Below are positions 1-12,500 of a DNA stretch of 64,000 nt, in pieces. Where the stretch lies: assembly GCA_030562195.1 (NCBI GenBank), contig CM060203.1, positions 7,826,208 to 7,890,207 on the forward strand, in the 5' to 3' direction. Position numbers and translations under genes: made by a program. The notes under the pieces are model-generated. The model did not search any database, had not been told where the DNA came from, and worked only from the letters and a program-made list of their open reading frames with translations. This DNA is from Nipponacmea schrenckii. Lineage: Eukaryota > Mollusca > Gastropoda > Lottiidae. How positions within the stretch are numbered: position 1 is the stretch's first letter; every line of letters begins with the position of its first letter.

Positions 1-2207
1 CTGCTGGTGCATTTGAAGGTATAAAATTCCTTTTAAATTTCCATTAGAATTCAAATCCAAGGGTTCATTTCAGAGGCATTAACTGGTATAACTGGCTATT
101 GATATTATAAGCATTATTAATAGTTGAGGCATGCTGTTACCTGATACCATAGCAACTGTCTGTCAAAGAACATTGAATGTAAATAGCAGAACTACCAATC
201 TACTCTCAGAAGTTTCTTGTTGTATTTTAGTTGATTTAATAATGGTGATAGATCAAGAAAGATTATATAATGAATTAAAAAGAGATTTACCCCATTTTGT
301 CCATGTTGTTTTATTACCTAAATCTGGAGGGGTAAGTACTCTTTAATACAATTCAACGTGAATGATTAAGATTGAATCACACTGGAGCTCTTAAATATAC
401 TGACTATAGTTTTGAAGGGAAAGTGACAGGATGATCTGAAGAATAATGGGGTTGATTTGTGGCACCACACTAGAATATATTTATAGAAACTTGTATTATT
501 TAGGTTGTGGAAAGATCCCAAAGTTCTCGAGCTGAATCTAGAGATACTAAAATAAGAGAATATTTTTATGGTATTGATAATAGTTTATATCCACACAACT
601 TTGAAGTTAAATTTACAGATGTTAAGATTTTCAAAATTGGAGGTAAGTAAATACTAATGGTTAAGTTTACTGGGTACAGAAACATAGAGTTGCTGTGCTG
701 AGAAGTCTCCAACTGTTAGTTGATTATTAACTCAACACAATTATATGGATAACAAATGCTTTAATAAATAACTTGCGACGTTTCGACGAAGGTACTTCCG
801 TCTTTATCAAGCAATGATAAGTACCTTCGTCGAAATGTCGCAAGTTATTTATTAAAGTAATTGTTATCTATATAATTGTGTTGAGTTAAATATTACCCAG
901 TTACTAAATGCCATTGAAAGAAGTTGTTAGTTGATTAAAATAAATGAGATTTATTTTTTGACACAATTTTAAAAGAATTTCAAACCAACCAGAAATGGTT
1001 CTCTTTCAAATTATTTAAGTTCTGGGCACTCTCTGAAGTTATAGACCATTTGAATTTAGCAAATTCAAAAACTTAGACTCAATGCTTTGATATAGATTTA
1101 AATTTGGACTTTTTTTCTTCTGTATTTCAGCTCCAGATTTGCCAGAATCATGTTTACCATTAGGTATGAAAGCAGAAGATAATAAAACTAAACTTGTTCC
1201 TGTTATGCCTTGTAAGTATTCTTAATTGTAAAATAATTTAAAAAACCTTGAAACATTTACCAATCTTTGGAGAAGGGATTATTTAGTTTGTTATACTCTA
1301 ATGAAATGATATAATGATGTTAAACTGTAAAGATGTAAAACTGTAATGAAGTGATGTTAAACTGTAATGAAGTGATGTTAAACTGTAATGAAGTGATGTT
1401 AAACTGTAATGAAGTGATGTTAAACTCTAATGAAGTGATGTTAAACTGTAATGAAATGATGTTAAACTGTAATGAAGTGATGTTAAACTGTAATGAAGTG
1501 ATGTTAAACTGTAATGAAGTGATGTTAAACTGTAATGAAGTGATTTTAAACTGTAATGAAATGATGTTAAAATGAAATGAAATGATGTTGTATCTCATGT
1601 TATCAGACAATTCACTATGCATGTAAAAATTATACCTCATGTTTATTTTTGTAGCTATGTCCTTATTACACCATGTATTTAGTGTTAGTGCTGCCAATTC
1701 ACCAGATGAAAATATTGTAGAAACCAATGTGTTAGGATATATTGTCATGTAAGTTGTATTTTTTTTTAAAAAGAATTATTATTTGTATTCACAAAATAAA
1801 ATTGAGATAAAGAGTTTCATAAAGGTAAAATCAATCAATTCTCTTTTTGTGAGAAATTAAATAGTCTAAGGACTACTCTTCAAATTCAGAGGTCCCTTCA
1901 TCAGAAATTTGGCATCAAGTAATAAGCCATTTCTCTAATAATCTTACTTCAAAATGAACTCATTGTGGTTATTTGACACAGGACACCAAATTGACCTTCA
2001 GATGCTATATTAACCTTATTAGAGTGAAAAACATTGCTCTATATTTTAAATGTTTTATTTACATTAAAACAAAATGCTCTAATTCTTCTTTTCAGAACTG
2101 CTATAGATATGGAGAAACAAAGTTGTACAGTGTTAGCCCCTTCACCTCGCCCATTACCTAAAAATATCTTATTAATGATGGACTTACAGTTCATGGACAT
2201 AAAATAA
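1..2207 (+). CDS. CLP1: CLP1, polyribonucleotide 5'-hydroxyl kinase (3' part, 5' truncated by window edge)
   Basis: CLP1 is a nuclear RNA 5'-OH kinase. In animals it works with the tRNA-splicing endonuclease and is part of pre-mRNA cleavage factor II. Exons read by phase and GT-AG sites: 1-18 (partial), 231-331, 504-642, 1131-1211, 1655-1748 and 2096-2207 (TAA 2205-2207). They give about 180 residues of a protein that is usually about 425. Recognition rests on blocks such as [45 protein letters not shown] and the terminal [20 protein letters not shown], which match the C-terminal region of vertebrate CLP1 in order. The P-loop kinase motif lies upstream of the window and cannot be judged. The intron between the last two exons is ordinary. 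The intron 643-1130 carries a foldback element and the intron 1212-1654 a 21-bp minisatellite. The next gene on the same strand, a calpain, starts 1.2 kb downstream. Confidence 0.95.
727..889. repeat. 163-bp foldback element (long inverted repeat) in a CLP1 intron
   Basis: Two arms of about 70 bp are near-perfect reverse complements around a short loop at about 798-815. The outer ends read TTAACTCAACAC and GTGTTGAGTTAA, and the inner arm contains AACTTGCGACGTTTCGACGA. There is no coding capacity. This is a MITE-like or foldback element. A diverged single arm recurs at about 24275-24350 in MLH1 intron 7, so it is a dispersed family rather than a unique hairpin. Confidence 0.85.
1303..1590. repeat. 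21-bp minisatellite in a CLP1 intron
   Basis: About 12-13 head-to-tail copies of a 21-bp unit, each containing GATGTTAAACTGTAATGAAG with small variations. Because 21 is a multiple of three, the array is open in several frames on both strands and reads as MLNCNEV repeats on the + strand. It lies between CLP1 exons ending at 1211 and starting at 1655 and is excluded by splicing. It is a slippage array, not a gene. Confidence 0.95.
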
Positions 2208-2421
2208 CCATAATGTGCTCATTAAAGATTTTACTCTGTGTCAGAATTTCAGAAAAGTTACAATTGGTTGAATGGGTTTATTCTGAAGGGGAATATTATT
2301 TTCATTGTTGATAATCAGTTTCAAATAGTTTGTAATTGAAGTGACACCATTTAAATAATAATATCAAAATAGTCATTTAAATCAAATATGTACCATCAAC
2401 AACTTTTAAAAATTGTTTTTA

Positions 2422-2431
2422 AATAAATAAA
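2422..2431 (+). promoter_or_regulatory. CLP1 polyadenylation signals
   Basis: Two overlapping AATAAA hexamers lie about 215 bp after the CLP1 stop codon, followed by a TTG/TGTTTT-rich stretch. They are the best candidates for the 3' end of CLP1 mRNA. No other hexamer lies between them and the stop codon. Confidence 0.7.
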
Positions 2432-3436
2432 ATTATTCAATTTACTTGTGTTTTATTTATTGTTCATATTATTGTAGTCTTAGATACTATGGGAGACAAC
2501 TGTACTATTTACGGAACTCTCTTTTGCTGAAACCAGGTTTAGTAATGTGTTGTTTACATGTTGCCAAGTTTCACGTGTTTTATTGTTATGAATAATTTAA
2601 AGTACTTTACGGGAATGAATGACCCATCGATTAGGTAATATGATATCTTGTAAAAATTTTGAAGTCAATAGGGAGTCATTTGGGAGTGGGGTCTCTGTCT
2701 TGCTCCTGTCTTGCCCCTGATTGAAATTATTTACATTTTCTCATGCCATTTTATTTTATATAGAAAAGGACAATAGGTCCAAAATGGTATTCAATACAAT
2801 TATTACAAAGGTAAAGAAATGTCACCATATATTGTTTACATTTATATATAGGCCCTATATAGGCATGACAAAATTGTTTGAGGCTCAAATAAAAATCTAG
2901 CCTCACCTCCCCCAGCCCTACCCTTTGAAATACGACAACCCCTCAAAATATGACATGGTGACTATTTTGTCATCTCAATTTGGAATTTACTATGCTAACT
3001 AACATTCAAATATATCATTATACTATCATGATTATCCTTAAGAAATGTAACTAAGATAAATTACAGATCTAAAGAAATACAGTAAGCTCTATTTAAAATG
3101 GTTAATATCAATATACTTTAGAAATATGTTGTTCTATTCATGACTAGGTCACTGCTTTTTGTTACTCTCATATCAATAACCATTTTGTGACATCATTAAA
3201 AATAGAAAAATATGAAAGTTGTAAAATTTTTTGGAAAAAATATTGAACAATATTATTAGACAAGTATGCCAGTTACTACATCATGCATAACCTCATGGAG
3301 CAGAGCCAATTAGATTATCCTAGATTAATTCAACTTAAAGGCTTAAACTTATCCATAGCATTTAACACCACAGGCTACAACACTAAATCTCATTCTAGGT
3401 TAAACTGATTTCCAAGTAAGTCATAGCCAATTTACC
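2432..3436. other. Intergenic region CLP1-calpain, with calpain 5' flank
   Basis: About 1 kb of AT-rich DNA without a convincing exon or repeat. It must hold the calpain promoter and 5' leader, but I see no clear TATA box or initiator. A donor-like AAGTAAGT at about 3414 lies just before the start codon and is probably fortuitous, because the ATG follows directly in the same exon. Confidence 0.5.
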
Positions 3437-6400
3437 ATGGGGTGTGGGTCATCATCACCTACTGTTACAGACAAAGCTGCAGCAGACAACAGGGAAAACG
3501 AAGCAGATAACAGGGAAAATGGAGCAGATGATAATTACTGGTATGATAATACAGGAGAAGAAACACAACCATATTATGATGGTAGTGAGGACAACAATAA
3601 CAGAAATACTGTAACAGACGACAATTTCTTTCCTGCAGATAGAAGAGGTGGTGAAGAGACAGATGTACCAGAAATACCCATACATGAACCTAAACCAGAA
3701 AAAGATTCTGATAAACTTATTGACACATCTGATACAATTAGATACAAATCTACAACTGTTGGTACTTACGAAGCTTATTTTGATTTCCGAATTAATAAAG
3801 AGCCATTTGATGATGAGACGAGGCCATTAATGGCACCAGGTGAATTGTGGATAGATGAAGAATTCCCCCTCCATGTTGCTATTAAGGAATCTGCAGATGG
3901 AAGTATTGAATGGAAACGTCCTTTTGTAAGTTTGTTTGTTTGTAAATATATGAAATTACAATGAAATGAAATAATACACAGTGTGCAATCATTTCTTTAG
4001 CTGACCTTACTGAAATATTGATTCTATTCATTTGCAGGAATTCTGTGAGAATCCAGTATTATTTGCTGATGGTACTACTAGATTTGATATTGGACAAGGA
4101 TCAGCTGGAACCTGCTGGTTTCTGTCTATGGTGGCTAATATTTCAGAAAAAACAGCACTATTAAATAGGGTTAATATTAGTCTTACATATTATTATGTGA
4201 TAAGTAAACAATTGATAATAATTTTACTGAAGCAGAACTTGCAATATAAACTTATTGTAGCTGTATTATTCCTGTTTTTGCCAAATATTTTCAATGTTTT
4301 TTTGAAAAAATTCAATGTGAAAGCCAATTAAAATTAATTTGTATAATGTTTGGTTGGCTGTGTAACACTGCCATTAACATTGTCGTTTGTCTAGGTGATA
4401 CCAGAAGACTCCTATAGAATCAACACACAGCAATATGATGGGATTTTTCATAGTAAATTTTGGAGGTTTGGTCAGTGGGATCATGTATATATAGATGATT
4501 ATTTACCAGTAGTTTATGACACTCAGTTGTGGGGTGCTAAATCAGCCACAGATAAAAATGAGATGTGGGTGTCACTGTTGGAAAAGTCCTTCGGAAAGTA
4601 GGTATTAGTCTGTATTTTGATACCATTCTCTCATTGTGGATTGGCCTCAAATAAGCACTGTAAATAAACCTTGTATTGAAGGGACATGTCATCACTTCAA
4701 TCATACCTTGGTCTCAGAAACAGAAATCTTTTTAGATAAGCTAATAAGTAATGGTGTTCACAGTTCTTCGTCAAAATTTGAGCCCTCAAATCCATGTGCA
4801 TCAAGAATTACCTGTGTTTGAAAATTAAAATGATGACTTGTTTTCTCTGGAGTATTTTCTTAGAAAAAACATATTTGGCGTAAAGTATATATATACAGTA
4901 TATTTGAAGGTATATTATGCAATTTTTGTGCAGCTCTAGTAACATTCAAGGCCAAAATTTGTCTCTGAATAAAGCAAACACAGCCTTTAACATTATTTTG
5001 TTTTAATATTTAGATTATATGGATCTTATAATTCAATCTATGGAGGACAACCAGGGGATGCTTATCTGTCTTTAACAGGTGGTGTTGTAGAAAGAATAGA
5101 TTTTGATGAAAATAAAATATCACCGATTAAGTTATTTAAACGTGTTAAGAATGCTTTAAAAGGTGGTTCACTGGTATCGTGTGTTGTTCCTGTAAGTATA
5201 TGTAAGGCCTACTATTATGTAACTGTTCACAAACGTTTATACTAGGCAAAATATCTTTCAAATTACATGATTTTACTGTTGCTTCAAACCAATCTGTTAC
5301 TACTAAAAAGAATATTAATTACTGTCGTGGAATGAGATGAATGAGTGTATTAAATTTCTATTTTGTAGGAAGAATATGATGAAGTAATGGGATTAGTTGG
5401 AGGACATGCTTATTCTCTGAATGGTACAGCAATTGTAAGTTTATTGTTTCTTGGAAATTTAGTTCCAAGAAATTCTGGAAACTTTTGGAACAATAGGGAT
5501 CAATCAGGTTTTTTTTAGATCCCATGAAATATATTTGATACTCTTAGATCTCACTTCTTCTATTTCTGATATGATATTGAAGTGAGCGACCTTAATCATT
5601 CAACTGCCCTGTTTTCTTTCAGGCTGAAACGAATTCTGGCCAACAAGTTCATTTATTGAGAGTTCGAAATCCCTGGGGTCACACAGAATGGAATGGAGCA
5701 TGGAGTGATGGGTAAGACTCTCTTTTTAATCCTGTACATACTCTCTATTGTAACAAATTTTATGCTAAATGTAAAGAACTCTTGGCTACCAAAGTTATCC
5801 CTTGTTGATTTTACTTTTCAGGAGTGCTGAGTGGCAACAATTACCACCAGGTATGGTAGATAATCCTGTAAAAGATGATGGTGAATTCTGGGTATCATTA
5901 GATGACTTCTTGCAATATTTCTCTCAGTTGACCATCTGTTCATTAACACCAGATGTAGATTGTGATGGCAGTAGTGATTGTCTGAGTAAGTCAATTATTT
6001 TTGTTTAAAGATTCTTGCCATAATGACTAAAGCTGAACAGAAATGAAGAATAACATATTTTGGTTATTTGAAATAAGCTTATAATCAGAATTCCCAAAAA
6101 ATCTTAAATCTCATTTGTGGAGGCAGAAGTCAGTTACAATTGTCATGACCGGCATATATGGCCAAATCAACAGCCTTGGTTATAATACTTGATGATTTGA
6201 AGTATGAATATGCTTATTACAGGTCATGTGATGTGTATTTATGGTGATTGGGTGGGGGAAACTGCAGCAGGCTTTCAGAATCGTACTGCTAACCCACGAT
6301 ACGTATTCACTGTATCTAATGATGGCATGGCAGATGATGGTACAGTCCCTTTTGTAGTCCAGATTATCCAGAGAACAATACATCGTAAAAGTGATCGTTT

Positions 6401-8665
6401 CTCAATACGTTGTGATGTCTACCAAGTAAGATTATGTTCTTTCTTCCTTTTGCTTGATAACATGAGAGCCTGATAAATAATTTAATAATATGCAGAGGCA
6501 TTTTCTAACATTATACAAAGTTAATATTTTATAGCTTGTAAAATTTTTGATTTAATTAACTGCAGAATAAAATTATAAAGTGGTGATGTTTGCATTATTA
6601 ATTGGCACTTTTCTTGTTCATTGATGTTTCCCATGCCAATAATATAGATGTGTTTTGTATCAAGGTATTAGGAGAAAAGATGTCGTCCAGCCCTTGTTAT
6701 GTATTTGAGATGGTGGGAGGTGAGGAGACCAATGTATATTCACCAGAAGTTCAATCTACACATCGTCACCATATTAAACCAGGAAAATATGTAGTTATTC
6801 CATCCACCATAGAGGCTGGACAAGAAAAAGAATATTTGATTAGAATTTTCTCTGCTGCACCTTTATCAGATGTTAGGTAATACATTTTTTACATATTTAC
6901 TGATAACTTTACAACCACCATGGACATTTATTTAATAAAAAGGAAAAGACAATAGCATCAAAAACTATCACTCAATGGATGTTTAAACCTATTTCATTGA
7001 TCAGATATATAAAGGATTCAATGTTGTTATTGTTTTGGCAAGACCATATTCTACAGCATGAGAACATTACACAAATTAAAAACTTGAGTTTCAAAATAAA
7101 CCAATTTAGGGCTAGTATTATTTGTAGAAATATATTTGTAGACAAGTATCAAGGCAGTCAGTAATCATGGCATGTGAAGAAGAAAAGGAAGTAGAATACC
7201 AGGGACAACAATATCAATTAGGTTAGATTAAATAGTTTATATACATGCATTAATATTATACAATTATTAATGAACCAATTATCATATTTGTGGGGAGAGT
7301 TTTAATTGCAAATTCATGAAAAGTGTCCAAAAATGATTCATATCCAAGTATCTCTGACTAAGATTTTAATTGGTATCTTTGATCAATGTAGGTATATGTA
7401 GAACAATATTTGGTGAATGGATGTATGGGGTCAATGCTGGAGGTCAAATATCTCATCAAGAAACATTTAGCAGCAATCCACAATTCCTTTTTAACATTCC
7501 TAACACAGGTACGTATACTCTTTATCTTACCGATTTTAATCTGTTCATATGAATATAGCCATTTTCATTGGTATTGCACCAGATTCATAACAAGTGTATC
7601 TTTTCAATTGATTCTTTGATATTGTCAAAACAAAGATTATTTGGCCTGATTTTAAATTCAACTGGTAAAATCTAGATTAAAGAAATAGTGAAATATAATT
7701 AGTTAATAAAACTACCTGGTATATTCAAAATAATTTTGTGTGCACTTAGATTTCCAATGACATGAGTGTCTTTTGTTCAAGTTCTCTATATACCTTCAGG
7801 AGATTATGAACCTGTTGTTTTCCATTTAATGCAAGAAAGTTTGAATGATAAATTAGCTGTTGGATTAAGAGTGTTTCCAGTAAGTTGGTTTTAATTGCTA
7901 ATATACCAGTATAATTGAAGAAGAAGATGTAGTTTTTTTAATCGTTTTTTTGATAATAAGCAAAGCCTAGTAACATAGTAAACATTGTTTAATATTCAAG
8001 AAAATAAATACTTCAAACTTTTTCTTACAGTATGATGGTTCATCCCCTCTCCCATTAGATATAAACTACATCTATAATAACTATGACAACTGTCCACAAC
8101 ATATAGAGGGTTCACAAGGCAAATTTGTCATCACATATGATCTAGATGTAAAGTATGTATTACCAGCAGGTCAATTTGTAGTTATAATACACATGGATCA
8201 ACCAACAGACACTCGAAAATATTCACTGGTAGTAAAATCTAGATGTGATCTTTCAGTTAGGTGAGTTGTTTTCAATCTAATCTATCACTGCAATGATCTT
8301 AACCAAGTTCACCCAAAGAAAATTGAGGTCCTGGACCAAATTAGAGATCTTATTGTGTTATGTTTTCTGCTTATCTGACAACATAATACATGATCAAAGA
8401 CTTAACACATAACAATGGTAATTTGTAAAACGTGTATTAATATGCTATATACAGTTGCATCTTAAACTTCTTATTCATAATTAAAATCAAGTGGATTTTG
8501 ACCAGCAAAATGTATCCATTACCATATTTTCTCTTTTAAATGTATATTATTAAAAAAAATTCAGATGTTGCTACTCATTATTTGATAGAAAACAATATGA
8601 TGAAATCCCAGTTTATTAATCAAATTTTATTTATATATTTTAGATCATTTAACTCTGGTGAATAA
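3437..8665 (+). CDS. Calpain-family cysteine protease with two C2-like domains and a predicted acylated N terminus
   Basis: A papain-fold intracellular Ca-dependent protease of the calpain family. Coding exons: 3437-3925, 4038-4169, 4395-4597, 5014-5191, 5369-5434, 5623-5711, 5822-5985, 6223-6425, 6665-6876, 7154-7221, 7392-7508, 7800-7879, 8031-8260, 8644-8665; all phases join to give 750 residues. The ATG sits in an ideal context (ACCATGG). Residues 1-110 are acidic, low-complexity and begin MGCGSS, a good N-myristoylation plus palmitoylation signal. The catalytic triad is intact: Cys189 in [10 protein letters not shown] with oxyanion Gln183, His347 in GGHAYSL and Asn372 in RNPWG. Two calpain C2-like (domain III) modules follow, starting near residues 442 (CIYGDW) and 603 (CRTIFGEW). 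The protein ends SFNSGE with no penta-EF-hand domain. The double C2-like layout recalls CAPN10 or CAPN7, but there are no MIT domains and I did not assign a subfamily. The catalytic core also resembles CAPN5-like sequences. Confidence 0.95.
4670..4850 (+). repeat. Degraded copy of the 486-bp TTAA element, in a calpain intron
   Basis: Positions about 4770-4835 share a long imperfect match with about 36570-36635 inside the 486-bp element at 36463. Both contain TTTGAGCC, TCAAATCCATGTG and GTGTTTGAAAA in the same order and spacing. The flanks are too diverged for the terminal repeats to be recognised, so this is an old fragment. It lies in the intron between calpain exons 3 and 4. Confidence 0.6.
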
Positions 8666-9512
8666 ATGGTCAAAACTCAAATTATGTTTGAATGAATCTC
8701 CGCTGTACACAGAATCATACTATAGAATACAGACAAGAAACTATCGTAAAAATATACTTGTGCCAAATAATCAAAATTAAGGTTAAGGAAAATGCTGAGC
8801 GGATTTTTATTCTTTTCATAGGGCTTTCTAAAATTGTTTTTCAATACAGAGCATTCCAACAGCCAAGGTTTATGCCATTATTATATGGTCATTTGTAGCA
8901 AAAAAAAAAAAAAAACGACTAAAAACTACTGTAATAAGATTATTTAGCTGGTCTCTTTCTATAAATCCGTCCAGAATCTACTTTACCGATTCTAATTCTT
9001 TATGCATTCATAAAATATATTTTTGTTATGTTTTATATTTAAGGATACTAAACTGTGATATTGTTATGTTTAATTTGTTATCTTAAACCTGATTGTTTAA
9101 ATTTTAAAGCATTTCTTTAATACTTCCATATGAAGCTATGCACAATTATTTATAGTGATGAATAAAATTTTGATAGAATAAAAGTATTGGTTTAGGGGAG
9201 GGGTAATAAAATAATGGTACAACTATTATCTGTCAGAAGCATCATACAAATACAGCACCACACTTGTAGATGGACTACTGGAAAAAAGGGAAACCCAACA
9301 TAATTTGCTACCCACTGATACAAAGTCTTTAAAGATTAAACAACTATTTTGTTATGAAAAAATATATATTTACATTTTGATAGCACTGAATGAATAATAT
9401 GAACAGCTCATAGTTTATCATCTTAAAGTCTGACTTGGCAATCTCAATTGACTGTCTCGTAAATTGTTTCAATCCACTTGGAAACCACATATAACTTCCA
9501 CCAAATTCTATA
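8666..9512. other. Calpain 3' UTR and convergent gap to AAAS
   Basis: The region between the calpain stop and the AAAS stop, which face each other. It holds the calpain 3' UTR, including a run of about 17 A at 8899, and then about 330 bp up to the AAAS stop. On the minus strand I find no AATAAA between 9512 and 9200. The nearest candidates for AAAS lie further on, near 8802 and 8611-8632, inside the calpain 3' UTR, so the two transcripts may overlap tail to tail. Confidence 0.45.
9161..9182 (+). promoter_or_regulatory. Calpain polyadenylation signals
   Basis: Two AATAAA hexamers (9161-9166 and 9177-9182) about 500 bp after the calpain stop codon, followed by G/T-rich sequence (TATTGGTTTAGGGG) typical of a downstream element. 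Confidence 0.7.
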
Positions 9513-12500
9513 TCAGTCAGCAAGTATATTTGAATATGGTTGATAGGCTGAATGGCCTATAGTTGTTGGTTGAGATGGAATTTCTTCGATATTAGCAAAA
9601 ACTAAGGGAATATACCCTATTCTACCACTTGACCATACCTACAATTTGTCATCAAAAATTGTCTTTAATTTTTCTTTATCTATTAATTTGGAGCAGAGAT
9701 GATTGTATTTGCCAAGCTCCTGTTCACTTTTTTATTCAAACTTGGGAAGAAAAACTGTCAACAGTCCTTTCTATGACACAAAAGGTCAAAGGTTATCCCT
9801 GCGTTCTAGAAACAAAACATCCACGGTTGTGTATGCTAATCCAAAGCACAGTTAATTGTGTATTTGCGGGTTTTCCTTGAACAGTAATAGTGAACTAAAT
9901 TTGATAGATAATATACCAGTACTTACTATGGTTAGAAGAGCACCTTGTTGAAAACTAGGTTGAAATGATATATGATGAGCTCTCTCACCATCTTCTCCCT
10001 TAATCAAACCACTAAAAATATACATTATTTACTATATTGGATTAGCTTCATGATAAAAACAAACATGAATTAAAAGCAAATATGACATCAACTATATGCA
10101 GACTAAGAAATTCACTAATAGCATATCTAATAAAAACTTGAATTCTGTAGATGATTAATAACGAACTTACCATGGTAGAAGTTCTAAAACTGGCTGAAGA
10201 CTTGTTTTGAACACTGCTACATATTCATTACTTCCTTCTAAAATATCAAATAGCATGTGTAATCATCAAGTAGAAAATAAGAGGATTTAAATAATACTAG
10301 TAGAATTAAATCTTATTACTCACCTTGAAATAACACAGCCAACCTTTTACCAGTTTTATCCCATTCTATATTTTGTACACAACCTCCAATACTGGAACAA
10401 TATAAAGAATAGTTAATCAAGTGCCATGACAAAGTCATCAGATATATCATCTTCATGACATGTAGCGTGACAACTGGCACAATCAATCTTGGAGCTTTAA
10501 ACTTTGTCCATACTGGTTCAACCGTTGCAAATGGCAACCCAACAAATAGTCGTGTTGTTTGTATTCCAACACATGCTAACTTCCAAATTGTTTAAGTCTG
10601 ATATAAATGAAAAGCTACGTACTTGACAATGGACCCATCATCCATCATGAATTCTGTTTCTGACATATCTGCTACAGGAACAGCCATATTGGATTTAGCA
10701 GACACATCTTGTGAGACAGTGTTCAGATGACTTCTACCAAAAGTAATAGAATATATAATAGGGTCATTTTCCATAGTAAATAGTAATATCTGATCATCAG
10801 GACTCCAACATGCTGACTGAAATATAAAGAAGAAAACAGATAATGTCAGATATGACCATACAATTAAAACACAGAGTTATTCAAAACTGAATTAAATTGC
10901 AAATGTGGTAGTTTTTTTTATAATATAATGATAAATTAAACCTTACATTACATCTGCCTGTTAACTTGGACCAAACTTCACAATTCCATGTGACAGCGTC
11001 CCATACCCTATTAATAAAGAAATAAGTACATAAATTCTCAAAATACCTACATACTGCAGCTAGATCTATTAATAATACAGACATCGTGAACTAAAAGCAA
11101 CACGAATTGAAAATCCTTATTAATGATCTTCAGATTCCAAAGAACCTTACCTGAAGATTGGCATAGGTGTAGCAGCTAAAACTTTGGTGCCATCGGGTGA
11201 AAATTTTAACAAAGAAACACCACCGCCACCTCCTCTTCTTAATGGTACACAGGTTTCCATGGCAACACTCCATGCCTGAATTTTGTTTTAAAAGAGCAGT
11301 TAATCATATTGGGGTAAGAATTAGGAATGGCAGCTTTGATATTTGTTAAATATTCTAAAACACGCAATTATCTTGGACTATGAACACGGGATAAATTATG
11401 CACTTTATAAAGGTCTGCTTAATCCTATATATCTTAAAACATACAGAAAGAATCCATGTCAATATATGTAGTACATATATTAATATGGCCTCATACAAAT
11501 TGTATTAGAAAGTGTTTGTTTTGCGTACTTCAATAACGTATGAGAATTCTTTAAGGATGGTAATCTTGGTGGATTCCTTTCTTTGATGTACATCCATAAC
11601 ATATGAAAATTCTTTAAGGAATCCTACTGGAATCCTTGCAGCCATTTATAATAGAGACAAAAATTCTTTTTACAACAGATCATCTGACCTACCATTATAG
11701 CAGTATCTGTTGGTGAAGATGACAATAGTAAGGAAGCCTGAGGATGCCATGCCAAACTAGAAATTGGACTATGTCCACTCTGACTTAACACCTGTACACA
11801 GCTAGCTGACGGCCTATAATACACAATCACAAGTACATGTATTTATAGAATAATTTCTGTCATCTATCTACTGGATCCAACCTAATTGAATTCTAAAGCT
11901 AGAAATGTTTATATGTAATTTATAGGTAGGATAAATTGTGATTTTATTAATTCTTTATGTTCCCTTACCTTGCAGCTAATGAATTAGGATCAACATGCCA
12001 TATCAATATACAGGTTTGACATGCTACAGCTAGAACTGATGATGATAATGGTCTGAAATTAAAAATTAAAAAATTATCTGGATTGAAGACAAGAGAATGA
12101 CAGATTGAACTTAATGTTTTTGTTAAACTAATTTGTCAGATCCAAAATAGAAGATATCATCAATTTCATGTTTTGTTCAAAAACTTCAAAATTTTGGTGC
12201 AATCAACTGTTTAACAAACTAAATAGCCTTTCTGTAGCACATTATCGTCTTATTTTTAAACATATTGAGTATTCTATAAATATTTCTAATTTATTATCAA
12301 GATGATCAAACTTACTGCCAACTGAGATCGGCTACATATTTCTGTAATTTATGTTTTAATACAGGTGTCAATGTATTGCCTTGCGTATGAACTTTAATAG
12401 AATCATTATGTAAGGCATAGGCAAACTTTGTAACGTGGGGGTGCCAAGCGAAGGCTCTTACAGGACTCTCTGACCTATGATAAAGATAAGAGCAATTAAT

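Noticed and set aside
1320..1748. 142-codon minus-strand and 74-codon plus-strand open frames of repeated peptides
   Set aside because: Both are readings of the 21-bp minisatellite, whose period is a multiple of three; the minus frame only extends into antisense of a CLP1 exon.
4032..4331. 99-codon calpain-like frame as an alternative gene start
   Set aside because: It is calpain exon 2 read through its donor into the intron; the exon join at 4169/4395 restores the family sequence.
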